From contig NZ_AUJK01000002.1 in assembly GCF_000424185.1 (NCBI RefSeq), positions 186,001-250,000 on the forward strand: a DNA stretch of 64,000 bases. The letters are read 5' to 3'. Under the pieces are notes generated by a model. The model saw nothing but the letters and a program-made list of their open reading frames with translations, was not told the origin of the DNA and ran no database searches. Both the position numbers and the translations under genes were made by a program. This document shows, piece after piece, positions 9,017-17,780 of the stretch; the first letter of the stretch is position 1, and each line of letters begins with the position of its first letter. The stretch is from Prevotella sp. AGR2160. GTDB taxonomy: Bacteria > Bacteroidota > Bacteroidia > Bacteroidales > Bacteroidaceae.

Positions 9017-9048
9017 TTTCTATATCTCCAATATTTTCCGTAATTTTG
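9017..9048 (+). promoter_or_regulatory. Probable promoter of the membrane TPR protein gene and ribH
   Basis: TTTC (9017-9020), 20 bp, TAATTTTG (9041-9048). It has the same elements and the same single mismatch as the divergent recF promoter. It supports the translation start at 9142, because the upstream in-frame ATG at 9046 falls inside the box. Confidence 0.65.
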
Positions 9049-9141
9049 CGCCGAAGAATGGGGTTGACAGATCTGTTGAGTGACAGCAATCGCCCTGATT
9101 CGACAACAAAGAGAAAAAATAAAAAGAACGAAAATAAACAA

Positions 9142-9840
9142 ATGGCAAACAAAAAAAATCCGAATGCAGAGACATTCGACGCACTCACAAGTTCAGAAGT
9201 CTTCTATGAGAAATACAAGAAGACTATCATCACCGTTATCGTAGCCCTCGTCGTCCTCGTCGGCGGTTTCTTCGCTTATCGCAGTCTCATCGCTGCTCCA
9301 CGAGCAGAGAAAGCCAGCACGGCATTGGCCCGTGGTCAGGAGTATTTCGACAATGAGATGTTCGACAAGGCTGTCAATGGTGATGGTGCCGGTTATGTCG
9401 GTTTCGCCAAGATTGCAGACGACTACAGTGGTACCGACGCAGCAAACCTCGCCAACCTCTATGCCGGTCTGAGCTATGCCAACCTCAACAAATGGGCTGA
9501 GGCAGAGAAATACCTCGAGGCTTATTCTCCGAGCAGTGACCAGATGGTCTCTCCTGCTGCTGAGGCTGCCCTTGGCGATGCCTATGCTCATCTGAACCAG
9601 CTTGACAAAGCTGTTGACCAGTTCAAGAAAGCTGCTTCCATGGCTGACGATGAGGGTCACAATGGCGTCAATAACTCTCTCTCTCCGACCTTCATGCTGA
9701 AAGCCGGTATGATTCTCGAGAGTCAGGGCAAGAAAGCTGACGCACTGAAAGTCTACCAGGACATCAAGAAGAACTATGCCGCTTCTCAGCTCGTCCAGAG
9801 TAATGAGATCGACAAATATATTGAGCGCGCAAGCAACTAA
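9142..9840 (+). CDS. Membrane-anchored tetratricopeptide repeat protein
   Basis: This 232-residue protein has a short cytoplasmic start (MANKKNPNAETFDALTSSE), one transmembrane helix (about residues 27-50, TIITVIVALVVLVGGFFAY) and then TPR-like helical repeats that probably face the periplasm. The layout resembles the YfgM type of envelope TPR protein, but no precise role can be assigned. The start at 9142 was preferred to 9046 because the promoter box overlaps the earlier one. It lies just upstream of ribH on the same strand, a pairing common in Bacteroidota; a palindromic repeat fills the gap. Confidence 0.85.
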   Translation: MANKKNPNAETFDALTSSEVFYEKYKKTIITVIVALVVLVGGFFAYRSLIAAPRAEKASTALARGQEYFDNEMFDKAVNGDGAGYVGFAKIADDYSGTDAANLANLYAGLSYANLNKWAEAEKYLEAYSPSSDQMVSPAAEAALGDAYAHLNQLDKAVDQFKKAASMADDEGHNGVNNSLSPTFMLKAGMILESQGKKADALKVYQDIKKNYAASQLVQSNEIDKYIERASN

Positions 9841-9849
9841 GGCTTGACT

Positions 9850-9901
9850 TAGGGACATGACTTATCTTGATCCGAAGTAAGGATAAGATATATCATGTCC
9901 C
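9850..9901 (+). repeat. Hairpin with ends like dispersed family A, before ribH
   Basis: GGGACATGA (9852-9860) pairs with TCATGTCCC (9893-9901), and inside CTTATC pairs with GATAAG, giving a long interrupted hairpin. The outer arms match the ends of repeat family A. It separates the TPR gene from ribH, ends 20 bp before the ribH start, and could act as a processing or attenuation site. Confidence 0.6.
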
Positions 9902-9921
9902 ACAATTTTTTCTTTAAAAAT

Positions 9922-10398
9922 ATGGCAACAGCATTACATAACTTATCTGATTACGATTTCGACAGTGTCCCTGACGCTTCCAACATGTGCTTCGGCATTG
10001 TCGTGGCAGAATGGAACAGTGAGATCACGGGCACTCTTCTCGAGGGTGCCGTAAAGACACTCGAGAAACATGGTGCCTTGTCGGAGAATATCCATGTCAA
10101 GACGGTGCCGGGAAGTTTCGAGCTCGTCTACGGTGCCAAGCAGATGGTTCTCAACGGCGGTTACGATGCCGTGATCATCCTCGGCTCCGTCATCCGCGGC
10201 GAGACTCCGCATTTCGACTATATCTGTCAGGGCGTCACCTACGGCATTGCCCGTATCAACGCCACGCAGGACACGCCGGTGATCTATGGTCTCCTGACGA
10301 CCAATAACCTCCAGCAGGCAAAAGACCGCGCCGGTGGCAAACTCGGCAACAAAGGTGATGAGTGCGCTGTCGACGCCATCAAAATGGCCAAGTTCTAA
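9922..10398 (+). CDS. ribH: 6,7-dimethyl-8-ribityllumazine synthase
   Basis: RibH condenses 5-amino-6-ribitylaminouracil with dihydroxybutanone phosphate in riboflavin synthesis and usually assembles as a 60-subunit or pentameric shell. The 158-residue protein has the substrate loop [11 protein letters not shown], the [14 protein letters not shown] segment carrying the catalytic histidine, and [14 protein letters not shown]. The start at 9922 ([13 protein letters not shown]) fits the family; the upstream in-frame ATG at 9895 lies in a repeat arm. No other riboflavin genes lie nearby, so ribH stands alone. Confidence 0.95.
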   Translation: MATALHNLSDYDFDSVPDASNMCFGIVVAEWNSEITGTLLEGAVKTLEKHGALSENIHVKTVPGSFELVYGAKQMVLNGGYDAVIILGSVIRGETPHFDYICQGVTYGIARINATQDTPVIYGLLTTNNLQQAKDRAGGKLGNKGDECAVDAIKMAKF

Positions 10399-10401
10399 GA
10401 T

Positions 10402-10782
10402 ATGAAGTTCTATCAGTTATTACAGGCTTATGATTTCGAGGAGATCTTCCCCGAAGTCAATAATATGTTTCCGAATGCTCACCTTCACGAGGATGTGTTC
10501 CGTAAGGCCTTTGAAATACTCCAGGGCTTGAAACCAACGCTGAGCAAGAAGGACATCCGTTTTCAGTTCATTGATAATCCGTCAACAGACGAGACTTTTG
10601 TCGGAGTTCCCGACACTTGCTTTCAGACATCGTGGGATGTGATCTTGGGAAAGGAATTGCGGAAAGAGAAAGGTGTAGACCTCAACGACACGCAGATTGT
10701 CGCCAACTGCTTTCTCAACACGGTTCTTCAGAGCAAGCATCCGCAGAGTTTTGAGAAGTTCTATCGTAAACTGATGAAATAG
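10402..10782 (+). CDS. Conserved hypothetical protein, 126 aa
   Basis: I do not recognise this family. It begins 3 bp after the ribH stop and is followed by a strong terminator, so it is the last gene of the ribH transcript. The sequence is soluble, slightly acidic, without signal peptide or membrane segment: helical N-terminus (FYQLLQAYDFEEIFPEVNNMF), a central charged helix and a FEKFYRKLMK end. The conserved-looking VPDTCFQTSWDVILGKEL stretch contains a single cysteine. Codon use and composition match its neighbours. Confidence 0.75.
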   Translation: MKFYQLLQAYDFEEIFPEVNNMFPNAHLHEDVFRKAFEILQGLKPTLSKKDIRFQFIDNPSTDETFVGVPDTCFQTSWDVILGKELRKEKGVDLNDTQIVANCFLNTVLQSKHPQSFEKFYRKLMK

Positions 10783-10796
10783 AGCCCATATAAATC

Positions 10797-10842
10797 AGAA
10801 TGGCTTTAATGAGTTACGTGCCCATTAAAGCCATTCTTTTTA
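10797..10842 (+). terminator. Rho-independent terminator after the ribH operon
   Basis: Perfect 15-bp arms (10797-10811 and 10823-10837, core AATGGCTTTAATG) flank an 11-nt loop and run into TTTTT. It lies 15 bp after the 126-aa gene. Confidence 0.92.
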
Positions 10843-10857
10843 ATTAAGAAAAAAAAA

Positions 10858-11412
10858 TTAATCTTCTTCCTCCTGACTGCTCGTATCCAGGTGATCATCC
10901 TTTGTCACCGTCAAATTTCCAAAACGGGAGAGTTTCAATACCAAGGGAATATACTCATCACTCGTCACATCAGGTGAACCGACACTGACAGCAAAATAAA
11001 GATAGTCACCTTCAGCCTTCACAAACACCACTCCCAGGAGAGCACTAGCTGCGATGTTCTCATCACTGATGTATTTCTTAAAGAAAGATTTTGTAAACGT
11101 CTGTTCGAAAAATACCGTCTTATCCTCTCTAAAGACCTTCACCACAACATGATTGTCGAAATACTTTGTGCTGTCATCGCCATGAACAAGCGGGAGACTA
11201 TGATCAGCCTCACGAATAACAGAAACCGTATATCTACTCTCACACCAGTCAGTCTGCCGTTCATCATGATAGGACGACATTGACTGGGTAGGCTTCTCTT
11301 TCGTTTTCTTCGGAAGAGTGGTGATGATGTCTTTACTAACTTTTTTCTCCTTACAGCCTGTCAGGCCGAGGGTCATCGTCAGCACGAGGAGGAAGAAATA
11401 TTTCGTTTTCAT
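10858..11412 (-). CDS. Small lipoprotein of unknown function
   Basis: The 184-residue product starts MKTKYFFLLVLTMTLGLTGC, a clear lipoprotein signal with lipobox LTGC (Cys20), followed by a Lys/Thr-rich linker and a predicted beta-rich domain (YTVSVIREADHSLPLVHG, HVVVKVFREDKTVFFEQTF). It ends with an acidic SSQEEED tail. It may belong to the DUF4738 group of Bacteroidota lipoproteins, but that is a weak impression. The start at 11412 lies 22 bp downstream of a -7 box; an in-frame ATG at 11436 would fall in the promoter. It stands alone, convergent with the ribH operon. Confidence 0.8.
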   Translation of the reverse strand: MKTKYFFLLVLTMTLGLTGCKEKKVSKDIITTLPKKTKEKPTQSMSSYHDERQTDWCESRYTVSVIREADHSLPLVHGDDSTKYFDNHVVVKVFREDKTVFFEQTFTKSFFKKYISDENIAASALLGVVFVKAEGDYLYFAVSVGSPDVTSDEYIPLVLKLSRFGNLTVTKDDHLDTSSQEEED

Positions 11413-11433
11413 TGCATTTATAAATGTCATTTG

Positions 11434-11464
11434 CAAATTTACTGCTTTTTAACGAGAAAACCAA
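11434..11464 (-). promoter_or_regulatory. Promoter of the 184-aa lipoprotein gene
   Basis: Minus-strand TTG (11462-11464), 20 bp, TAAATTTG (11434-11441) followed by C fits the Bacteroidota promoter consensus and fixes the start codon at 11412. Confidence 0.7.
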
Positions 11465-11472
11465 GAAAAAAC

Positions 11473-11512
11473 GAGTAAAAGTAAAAAAGTAAAAAAGTAG
11501 AGAAGTAAAAAG
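11473..11512 (+). repeat. GTAAAAAA-type simple repeat, family E
   Basis: A run of GTAAAAAAGTAAAAAAGTA units lies between the lipoprotein promoter and the thrS terminator. The same short units recur at 18528, 25290 and 36433, each time at the 3' end of a minus-strand gene. Confidence 0.6.
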
Positions 11513-11550
11513 AGACAGGGAGAAGAAAACAAAAGACAGATTGACAGATG

Positions 11551-11598
11551 GAACAAAAATACGCCCTGACATTCCTTATATGCAGGAAAGTCAGGGCG
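11551..11598 (-). terminator. Rho-independent terminator of thrS
   Basis: On the minus strand, CGCCCTGAC and GTCAGGGCG arms, extended by AGGAA/TTCCT, enclose a short loop and are followed by TATTTTTGTTC. It lies about 57 bp after the thrS stop. Confidence 0.88.
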
Positions 11599-11610
11599 TG
11601 TCTCAGTATT

Positions 11611-11650
11611 TACTCCCTTCTCCTTCCGAGAGGGGTTGGGGGTGAGGCTC
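11611..11650 (+). repeat. Dispersed repeat family F (the LTPNPSP repeat), 5 bp from the thrS stop
   Basis: TACTCCC, then a CGAGAGGGG element and GTTGGGGGTGAGGCT. A nearly identical copy lies inside the ABC-F gene at 30777-30816, where the minus strand reads SLTPNPSPKGKG. Here it lies immediately downstream of the thrS stop codon. Confidence 0.75.
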
Positions 11651-11654
11651 TTTC

Positions 11655-13607
11655 TTATTCCTCAGCCTCTTTAAGCTGTTCTTTCACCTCGTCATTGATA
11701 CGCTTAGCAAAGTCTTCCATCTTCATCGTGGCCTGTTCACCACCACCCTGCTGGCGCATGGAGACGAGACCGTCAGAAGCCTCTTTTTCACCAACGATAA
11801 GCATGTAAGGCACACGCTTGAGCTCGTTGTCACGGATCTTACGACCGATCTTCTCATTACGGTCATCGATAATGCTGCGGACATCGACGGAGTCGAAGTA
11901 TTTCTTCACCTTCAGTGCGTAGTCATTGTATTTTTCAGAGATCGGGAGGATAGCCACCTGATCGGGGATGAGCCACAAGGGGAAATGACCGGCGGTATGC
12001 TCGATGAGCACAGCGGTGAAGCGCTCGAGGGAGCCGAAAGGCGCGCGGTGGATCATTACCGGAGTCTTCTTGCTGTTGTCCTCGGCAGTATATTCCAGTT
12101 TAAAACGAGCCGGGAGGTTGTAGTCTACCTGAATCGTTCCCAATTGCCACTTACGGCCAATAGCATCCTTCACCATGAAGTCAAGCTTCGGACCGTAGAA
12201 AGCGGCCTCGCCAATCTCCTCGTGAGTATGAAGACCTTTTTCCTTACAAGCCTGACGGATAGCATCCTCACTCTGCTGCCAGATTTCATCGGAACCGATA
12301 TATTTCTCCTTATCCTTAGGATCACGCAGAGAGATCTGAGCGTCATAATTATCGAAGCCGAAGATATGGAACACCTTCAGGATGATATCGATGATCGTCT
12401 CAAACTCAGCCTTCACCTGATCCGGACGAACGAAGATATGTGCATCATCCTGCGTAAACGTACGTACACGCGTCAGTCCATGGAGCTCACCACTCTTCTC
12501 ATAACGGAAGACGGTACCGAACTCAGCGATACGCAGCGGCAGATCCTTGTAGCTACGGGGCTTACGGGCATATACCTCACAGTGGTGAGGACAGTTCATC
12601 GGCTTCAGCATGTATTCCTCATCCTCTTCCGGCGTATGGATGGGCTGGAAGGCATCTTTGCCATAATGAGCGTAGTGGCCGGAAGTAACATAGAGGTTCT
12701 TGGAACCGATTCCCGGCGTGATGACCTCCTGATAGTTATACGGCTTCAAGAGTTTACGCAGCAAATCCTGCAGACGGAGGCGCAGCTGAGTACCTTTCGG
12801 CAACCAGATCGGCAGACCCTTACCTACGCGGTCGGAGAACATGAAGAGTTCCATTTCCTTACCGATCTTACGGTGGTCGCGCTTCTTAGCCTCTTCGAGC
12901 ATAGCGAGATACTCATCTAGCATCTTCTTCTTCGGGAACGTGATACCATAGATACGCGTCATCTGCTCACGCTTGGCATCACCGCGCCAGAACGCACCAG
13001 CGACACTCGTGATCTTGATCGCCTTGATAGCGCCTGTGGACATCAAGTGAGGACCACGGCAAAGATCGGTAAAGGATCCCTGCGTATAGGTGGTAATGGT
13101 ACCGTCGGCGAGATCCTGCTCAATATGCTCGCACTTATATTGCTGACCGTCAGCCTTGAACTCCTTGAGGGCATCAGCCTTAGAGACCTCACGGCGAACG
13201 ACGGGCTCATTCTTCTTAGCCAGTTCCTTCATCTTAGCCTCAATCTTCGGGAAGTCATTCTCGGAGATCGTCTGCCCCGGTGCCGGCATGACATCATAGA
13301 AGAAGCCATTCTCTACAGCGGGACCGAAGCCGAACTGGATTCCAGGGTAAAGCTCCTGAAGGGCCTCTGCCAACAAGTGGGCGGAAGTGTGCCAGAATGT
13401 CTTCTTGCCTTCATCATCGTCAAACTTATAGAGGGCGATCGTAGCATCCTCATTGATCGGACGATTGAGCTCTACGGTCTCACCATTAACCCCGCAAGAT
13501 ACAACGTCGCGGGCGAGAGCCGGTGAGATACTCTCTGCGATTTGAAGTCCGGTTACGCCCTGCTCATACTCACGAACAGAACCATCCGGGAAAGTGATTT
13601 TAACCAT
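11655..13607 (-). CDS. thrS: Threonine--tRNA ligase
   Basis: A complete 650-residue class II synthetase. Domains run TGS (residues 1-61), editing domain with HTSAH and the CRGPH zinc-like motif, catalytic core with [13 protein letters not shown] and motif 2 [16 protein letters not shown], motif 3 [11 protein letters not shown], and an anticodon-binding domain (about 545-650). It charges tRNA-Thr and clears mischarged Ser. It follows the TPR gene on the minus strand after a terminator and has its own promoter box, a repeat just past its stop and a terminator. In many Bacteroidota infC-rpmI-rplT follow directly; here they lie about 20 kb away. Confidence 0.97.
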   Translation of the reverse strand: MVKITFPDGSVREYEQGVTGLQIAESISPALARDVVSCGVNGETVELNRPINEDATIALYKFDDDEGKKTFWHTSAHLLAEALQELYPGIQFGFGPAVENGFFYDVMPAPGQTISENDFPKIEAKMKELAKKNEPVVRREVSKADALKEFKADGQQYKCEHIEQDLADGTITTYTQGSFTDLCRGPHLMSTGAIKAIKITSVAGAFWRGDAKREQMTRIYGITFPKKKMLDEYLAMLEEAKKRDHRKIGKEMELFMFSDRVGKGLPIWLPKGTQLRLRLQDLLRKLLKPYNYQEVITPGIGSKNLYVTSGHYAHYGKDAFQPIHTPEEDEEYMLKPMNCPHHCEVYARKPRSYKDLPLRIAEFGTVFRYEKSGELHGLTRVRTFTQDDAHIFVRPDQVKAEFETIIDIILKVFHIFGFDNYDAQISLRDPKDKEKYIGSDEIWQQSEDAIRQACKEKGLHTHEEIGEAAFYGPKLDFMVKDAIGRKWQLGTIQVDYNLPARFKLEYTAEDNSKKTPVMIHRAPFGSLERFTAVLIEHTAGHFPLWLIPDQVAILPISEKYNDYALKVKKYFDSVDVRSIIDDRNEKIGRKIRDNELKRVPYMLIVGEKEASDGLVSMRQQGGGEQATMKMEDFAKRINDEVKEQLKEAEE

Positions 13608-13643
13608 CTTACAAATTAGTTTTATAAATCAATTTATTGGTTG

Positions 13644-13651
13644 CAAAAGTA
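13644..13651 (-). promoter_or_regulatory. Candidate -7 box of thrS
   Basis: Minus-strand TACTTTTG followed by C, 36 bp before the thrS ATG. No TTTG lies at the expected upstream distance. No T-box-like leader fits in the remaining space. Confidence 0.5.
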
Positions 13652-13690
13652 CGATATATTTTTGAGATGTAAAAAATTATAAATATAAAA

Positions 13691-13734
13691 AAGTAAAAAA
13701 AATATAGCAGGAACAAGAATAATCAAGTCCCTGC
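13691..13734 (-). terminator. Terminator of the 657-aa TPR gene
   Basis: On the minus strand GCAGGGAC pairs with GTTCCTGC (one mismatch) and is followed by a run rich in T (TATATTTTTTTTAC). Confidence 0.75.
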
Positions 13735-13744
13735 CACATATTCT

Positions 13745-15718
13745 TTACTTTTCCCCAAAATGTTTAATCACTGAATAGGCATCATAAAGTCCCAGCTCTC
13801 CGGCCTTACTCAGATCGGCGATGCCCTCCTTCACATGTTTTGTCTTGCAACGGAGGATGCCACGGTTGTACAACGCCTCTGCGAAACGGCTATCCAACCG
13901 CAGCGCCTGCGTATAGTCGTCAATGGCTTGATTGTACTCCTTATTAGCAGCATGCATGTTACCTCTATTATAGAAGAGGTAAGCGCTCTTCGGATGATTC
14001 TTGATGGCCTCGTCGAAGTCGGCACGCATCTGTCCGACAGAGAACTGCACCTGCTGTCCCTGACTCTGCGCGTATGTGGTCATCATCGACTCACAGACTG
14101 CCCGCTGCCAGTAAGCCAACGCGTTCTTGTCGTCCAGCTGGAGCACAGCCGTGAGATCACTGATGGCCGACTCGAAATCCTGCAGGGCACTATAGGCGAC
14201 AGCACGCTCCAAGAGCAACTGCTTGCTGCGGGCTGTCTGCTTCTCCTTCGTGATCTTCTCCGTAAGGGCATCTATCTGCTTGAAGAGGGCGAGACTCTGT
14301 TGTTCCGAGAGCTGCGTCTTGGAGGAAGCGACATAGAGCGGAATCCCATGACTCTTCTGATTGAACTGGTCCACGAGGGCATCGTAGGTCGTACTACCGT
14401 TGACGGCATTCGCGGGCTTGATGACCGAGAGACCGAACATCGGGAGGATATCCACAGAGACCTGACGGTTCTGTACCTTTCCACGATATTCACTCTTATA
14501 CTCCGTAGTCTCCTCTGCCGTCGGCTCTTCGTCGGGCACAACGATCTGATTGTATTTCCTCAGATCAATCTCCGAACGCTTACGGACGAGGCGTCGTGTG
14601 GCGGCAGACCAGCGCGGCTGGATACCGACATGCTTCTCCATCTGCGCCTTGAAGATACGGAACTCATCGAGCTCAGCCTGTTTCGTCATACCGAGTTTAC
14701 GATAGCACTGCGCACGCTGCTGAAGGCCGGTCCAGAAATTCGGGAACTGTTGGATGACGAGACTGTAGTCACGAACGGCGGCTCGGAGATTACCAACCTT
14801 GTCATTGAGCAAGGCCCGGTTATAGATGGCCATGAAGTTATGCGGCTCTTTCCTGACGATAAAGTCGAAGTCTTTGATGGCCCTGTTGTCATCACCGAGT
14901 TGCACACGCAGCAAACCACGATTATAATGCCCAAGGAAGTTGTTCGGATCAAGGTCACAGACCTTGTCGTAATCATCCATAGCCCCACGGAGATTATTAT
15001 AGTTGAGACGGCAAAGCGCACGATTGAGATAATTGTCCACGCGCTTCGGCTGCAGATGTATAGCCTTGGAGAGATGCTCGTCGGCGTCACGCCACTGGCG
15101 GCGGTTCAGCGCGATAAGCCCACGTGTACGCCAGGCATCAGCATCATAAGGATCGTATTGCAAAGAGGCATCGAGCATGCGCGCGGCGAGCGTCGTGTCT
15201 TTCTGCTGCAGGGCGATCTGCGCCTTCAGCGTATAGGCGTTGGCGAAACTCTTCCATTTCGTCACGACAGTGTCAAGATCGTGTTGTGCCTGCTTCAACT
15301 GCCCACTGTTATAACGACACAGCGCACGGTTGAACCAATAATTCTGATTGTTCGGTTCAAGCCGGATAGCCTGATCATAGTCGCTGATTGCCCCGTTGTA
15401 GTTCTTCTGCCGGATACGATCGATGGCACGAAGATCATACATCCCCACGATATACGGATTCAGGGACATCGCCTTTGTGATGTCCTGTTCGGAGCCTACG
15501 AAGTCATCGAGATAGTACTTGGCCACGCCACGATAATACCAAGGCTCATAGAGATAGGGCTTGGCACCAATAGCGAGATTAAAATATTGGATGGAGAGGA
15601 TATAATCCTCATAGAACATGGCGCTACGTCCTGCCGACATCAGTCGGTCAACACGATACTGTGCATGCATGCTCACAACAGCGAACAATAGAAAAAACAG
15701 GGTTGTTATCCTCTTCAT
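13745..15718 (-). CDS. Secreted tetratricopeptide repeat protein, 657 aa
   Basis: A signal peptide (MKRITTLFFLLFAVVSMHAQ) precedes two long TPR arrays, about residues 25-360 and 480-650, separated by a less regular linker with acidic PDEEPTAEETTEY. Repeats show the usual pattern (YNGAISDYDQAIRLEPNNQNYWFNRALCRY). Such proteins are protein-interaction scaffolds in the periplasm; no enzymatic domain is visible. Neighbours are def upstream and thrS downstream, an arrangement I associate with Bacteroidota, but a functional link is not shown. Its last codons and stop (GEK, AAAAGTAAAGAA) resemble repeat family E. Confidence 0.88.
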   Translation of the reverse strand: MKRITTLFFLLFAVVSMHAQYRVDRLMSAGRSAMFYEDYILSIQYFNLAIGAKPYLYEPWYYRGVAKYYLDDFVGSEQDITKAMSLNPYIVGMYDLRAIDRIRQKNYNGAISDYDQAIRLEPNNQNYWFNRALCRYNSGQLKQAQHDLDTVVTKWKSFANAYTLKAQIALQQKDTTLAARMLDASLQYDPYDADAWRTRGLIALNRRQWRDADEHLSKAIHLQPKRVDNYLNRALCRLNYNNLRGAMDDYDKVCDLDPNNFLGHYNRGLLRVQLGDDNRAIKDFDFIVRKEPHNFMAIYNRALLNDKVGNLRAAVRDYSLVIQQFPNFWTGLQQRAQCYRKLGMTKQAELDEFRIFKAQMEKHVGIQPRWSAATRRLVRKRSEIDLRKYNQIVVPDEEPTAEETTEYKSEYRGKVQNRQVSVDILPMFGLSVIKPANAVNGSTTYDALVDQFNQKSHGIPLYVASSKTQLSEQQSLALFKQIDALTEKITKEKQTARSKQLLLERAVAYSALQDFESAISDLTAVLQLDDKNALAYWQRAVCESMMTTYAQSQGQQVQFSVGQMRADFDEAIKNHPKSAYLFYNRGNMHAANKEYNQAIDDYTQALRLDSRFAEALYNRGILRCKTKHVKEGIADLSKAGELGLYDAYSVIKHFGEK

Positions 15719-15766
15719 CTGAATACCTATAAAAATACCACTCTTTCCGTGAAAGATACACGTATA

Positions 15767-15799
15767 AAAAGTCGTGGCCGCAAGAAGACGGCCACGGAG
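15767..15799 (-). terminator. Terminator of def (repeat-like hairpin)
   Basis: CGTGGCCG (15773-15780) pairs with CGGCCACG (15789-15796). On the minus strand it is followed by ACTTTTTATAC. The arms are related to repeat family D (GTGGCCGCAA with GGCCAC). Confidence 0.8.
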
Positions 15800-15800
15800 A

Positions 15801-16361
15801 TTATTTGCGATAAACTTTCGTCTTGTAAGCAGCGCGGAACTTCCCTTTCATGATGGCCTTGAGCTTGTTGCCGATGAGGTTCTTGCGCAGGGCACTGACG
15901 CGGTCGGTATACATTACGCCTTCAAGATGGTCGAATTCATGTTGGACCACGCGGGCGAGATAGCCATCGACCCATTCGTCATGGGGCTGGAAGTCAGCAT
16001 CTACATATTTAATATGTACGCGCGAAGGCCGCTTCACATTCTCCGAGAGACCGGGGATAGAGAGGCAGCCCTCCTCCATCGTCTTCATCTCACTGTCGTC
16101 GTACTCCAGGATATGTCCATTGATGAAAGCTTTCTTGAAGCCCGCATACTCGGGGAAGTCGTCCTTGAGCACATCAAGGTCGATGACGACGATACGGATC
16201 GATTTGCCGATCTGCGGAGCTGCCAGACCGACACCATTGGAGTTCGTATTCGTTTCAAACATGTTCTGGATCAGCTCCGGCAGGTCGGGATAATCGGGCG
16301 TGATATCCTGCGCGACCTTGCGCAATACGGGCTGACCGTAAATATAAACTGGTAATGTCAT
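15801..16361 (-). CDS. def: Peptide deformylase
   Basis: Removes the formyl group from the N-terminal methionine of new proteins. The 186-residue protein has all three metal-site motifs: GVGLAAPQIG, EEGCLSIPG (Cys ligand) and the zinc/iron site HEFDHLEG. Length and motif order are normal. It starts 8 bp after the ruvX stop, so SPOR protein, ruvX and def are probably one transcript ending at the hairpin near 15767. Confidence 0.96.
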   Translation of the reverse strand: MTLPVYIYGQPVLRKVAQDITPDYPDLPELIQNMFETNTNSNGVGLAAPQIGKSIRIVVIDLDVLKDDFPEYAGFKKAFINGHILEYDDSEMKTMEEGCLSIPGLSENVKRPSRVHIKYVDADFQPHDEWVDGYLARVVQHEFDHLEGVMYTDRVSALRKNLIGNKLKAIMKGKFRAAYKTKVYRK

Positions 16362-16369
16362 TTCTACTA

Positions 16370-16789
16370 TTAAAAACGGTGAGTGGCACGCATATAGTCC
16401 TGAAGGATAATCGTGGCGCTGACCTCATCAACAAGGCCCTTGTTCTCCCTACGACTCTTTTTCTTCACACCACCCTCAAGGATGGCGCGGTGAGCCAGGA
16501 CACTGGTAAACCGCTCATCATAATATTCTATGGGGATGTCGGGATGGCTGTTACGCCACCGGCCGACAAAATTCTCCACCCGTGCGAGATTCTCACTCGG
16601 CTGTCCGTTCGGCTGAAGGGGCTTGCCGATGACAATGCGCTCCACGCCTTCCTTTTGAACATAGTTCTCCACAAAGGCATAGAGTCCCGTCGTCTCCACC
16701 GTCGTCAGTCCACTGGCAATGATCTGCTGGGGATCAGTGACGGCAAGTCCTGTACGCTTCTTTCCGTAGTCGATAGCAAGAATCCGCAT
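16370..16789 (-). CDS. ruvX: Putative pre-16S rRNA nuclease / Holliday junction resolvase YqgF
   Basis: A 139-residue RNase H-fold protein. Motifs are ILAIDYGKKRTGLAVTD (first catalytic Asp), the GKPLQPNGQPSE loop and YYDERFTSV (second acidic pair). YqgF matures the 5' end of 16S rRNA in E. coli, and the family is also called Holliday junction resolvase by homology. Its immediate neighbour is def, so a translation-related role suits the context. It starts 34 bp after the SPOR lipoprotein gene stop. Confidence 0.93.
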   Translation of the reverse strand: MRILAIDYGKKRTGLAVTDPQQIIASGLTTVETTGLYAFVENYVQKEGVERIVIGKPLQPNGQPSENLARVENFVGRWRNSHPDIPIEYYDERFTSVLAHRAILEGGVKKKSRRENKGLVDEVSATIILQDYMRATHRF

Positions 16790-16823
16790 GAAATCGTTCT
16801 TCTAACAGGGAACAGTTCCCACC

Positions 16824-17303
16824 TTATTTATTAAAGAGCAGCCATGCGTCAGCATACTTAGCACGGAGGTCGTTGCGTGACTTCACGGCACTGGCCTTGT
16901 CAGAGAAGGTCGTAGCTATGACACGATACATGTTGCGGTCAGCATTGTAAACCACCTGAGCGGGATAGCCGGCAGCCTTCAGCTGGCCCTGCAGTCCCTC
17001 AGCGTTAGCCTTCAAGCCGAAAGAGCCGACGACGACGCTGTAGTCTTTCAGTCCCTCACCATTGACGACGGTAACTTTCTCCGTACGATAGGTGGCGTTG
17101 TCGACCGTAGTCTCGTCAGCGCTCTTGGTCTCCAGCGGTGTGACTACCGGTGTCTCCGTCTGTACCGGCTGTTCAGCAGCCCGCTGCTGTTCCTGCGCCT
17201 GTGCTTTCTCATAGGCTTTCTTATATGCACTCTCACTCGACTTACAACTCGTCATTGCCAAAGCAGCTACGAAGGCTGCGCACACCATGATATACTTCTT
17301 CAT
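16824..17303 (-). CDS. SPOR-domain lipoprotein
   Basis: The 159-residue protein starts with a lipoprotein signal (MKKYIMVCAAFVAALAMTSC, Cys20), then a Glu/Gln/Ala linker (about 25-60) and a SPOR domain (about 80-158; DYSVVVGSFGLKANAEGLQ). SPOR domains bind denuded septal peptidoglycan, so the protein probably sits on the outer membrane and localises to the division site. It is first in a likely operon with ruvX and def. Its upstream TAATTTCG at 17344 is a poor -7 box. Confidence 0.88.
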   Translation of the reverse strand: MKKYIMVCAAFVAALAMTSCKSSESAYKKAYEKAQAQEQQRAAEQPVQTETPVVTPLETKSADETTVDNATYRTEKVTVVNGEGLKDYSVVVGSFGLKANAEGLQGQLKAAGYPAQVVYNADRNMYRVIATTFSDKASAVKSRNDLRAKYADAWLLFNK

Positions 17304-17444
17304 TTTTTCGGGTATAAATAATTTTCGTTTGACTTTTATTTTGCGAAATTACGAAATTCCTCGCAAAAAAGGCGGGTTGTCGTACCTAAAGTTTGTTAAA
17401 CTAACAATATACTGCACTTTTAACACTTAATTAAGACAATTTTC

Positions 17445-17476
17445 TTGACCTTATTCAGCTTTTTTCCTTATCTTTG
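17445..17476 (+). promoter_or_regulatory. Promoter of the YtxH / holin-like gene group
   Basis: TTG (17445-17447), 21 bp, TATCTTTG (17469-17476) followed by C. The message would have an untranslated leader of about 80 nt before the start at 17565. The 260-bp gap 17304-17564 otherwise holds only AT-rich sequence. Confidence 0.75.
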
Positions 17477-17564
17477 CAATGTGACAAACGAGCAGGAAAT
17501 CTTCCCGCCATCGCCACGAAACCCAAAAAGACAAGAACTATTTACAATTTAAAAGCAATCAGCA

Positions 17565-17777
17565 ATGAAAGCATTTGGTTATATCAGCGCATTCCTCGGC
17601 GGTGCTATCGCCGGAGCAACAGTAGGCCTTCTGTGCGCACCCGAGAAAGGTCAGGACACGCGTAAGAAAATCTCCACAACGGTAGACGAATTTCTGAAGA
17701 AACATGACATCAAGCTCAGCCGCAAGGAGGTTGACGACTTGGTGGACGATATCAAGGACGCTACGATTTCTGAATAA
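17565..17777 (+). CDS. YtxH domain-containing protein
   Basis: A 70-residue protein with a glycine-rich N-terminal membrane segment (FGYISAFLGGAIAGATVGLL) followed by the YtxH motif CAPEKGQDTRKKI and a charged amphipathic helix. YtxH proteins are small membrane proteins often linked to stress in Firmicutes; their biochemical role is unknown. It is the first of three tightly packed genes (3 bp to the next). Confidence 0.88.
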   Translation: MKAFGYISAFLGGAIAGATVGLLCAPEKGQDTRKKISTTVDEFLKKHDIKLSRKEVDDLVDDIKDATISE

Positions 17778-17780
17778 AAG

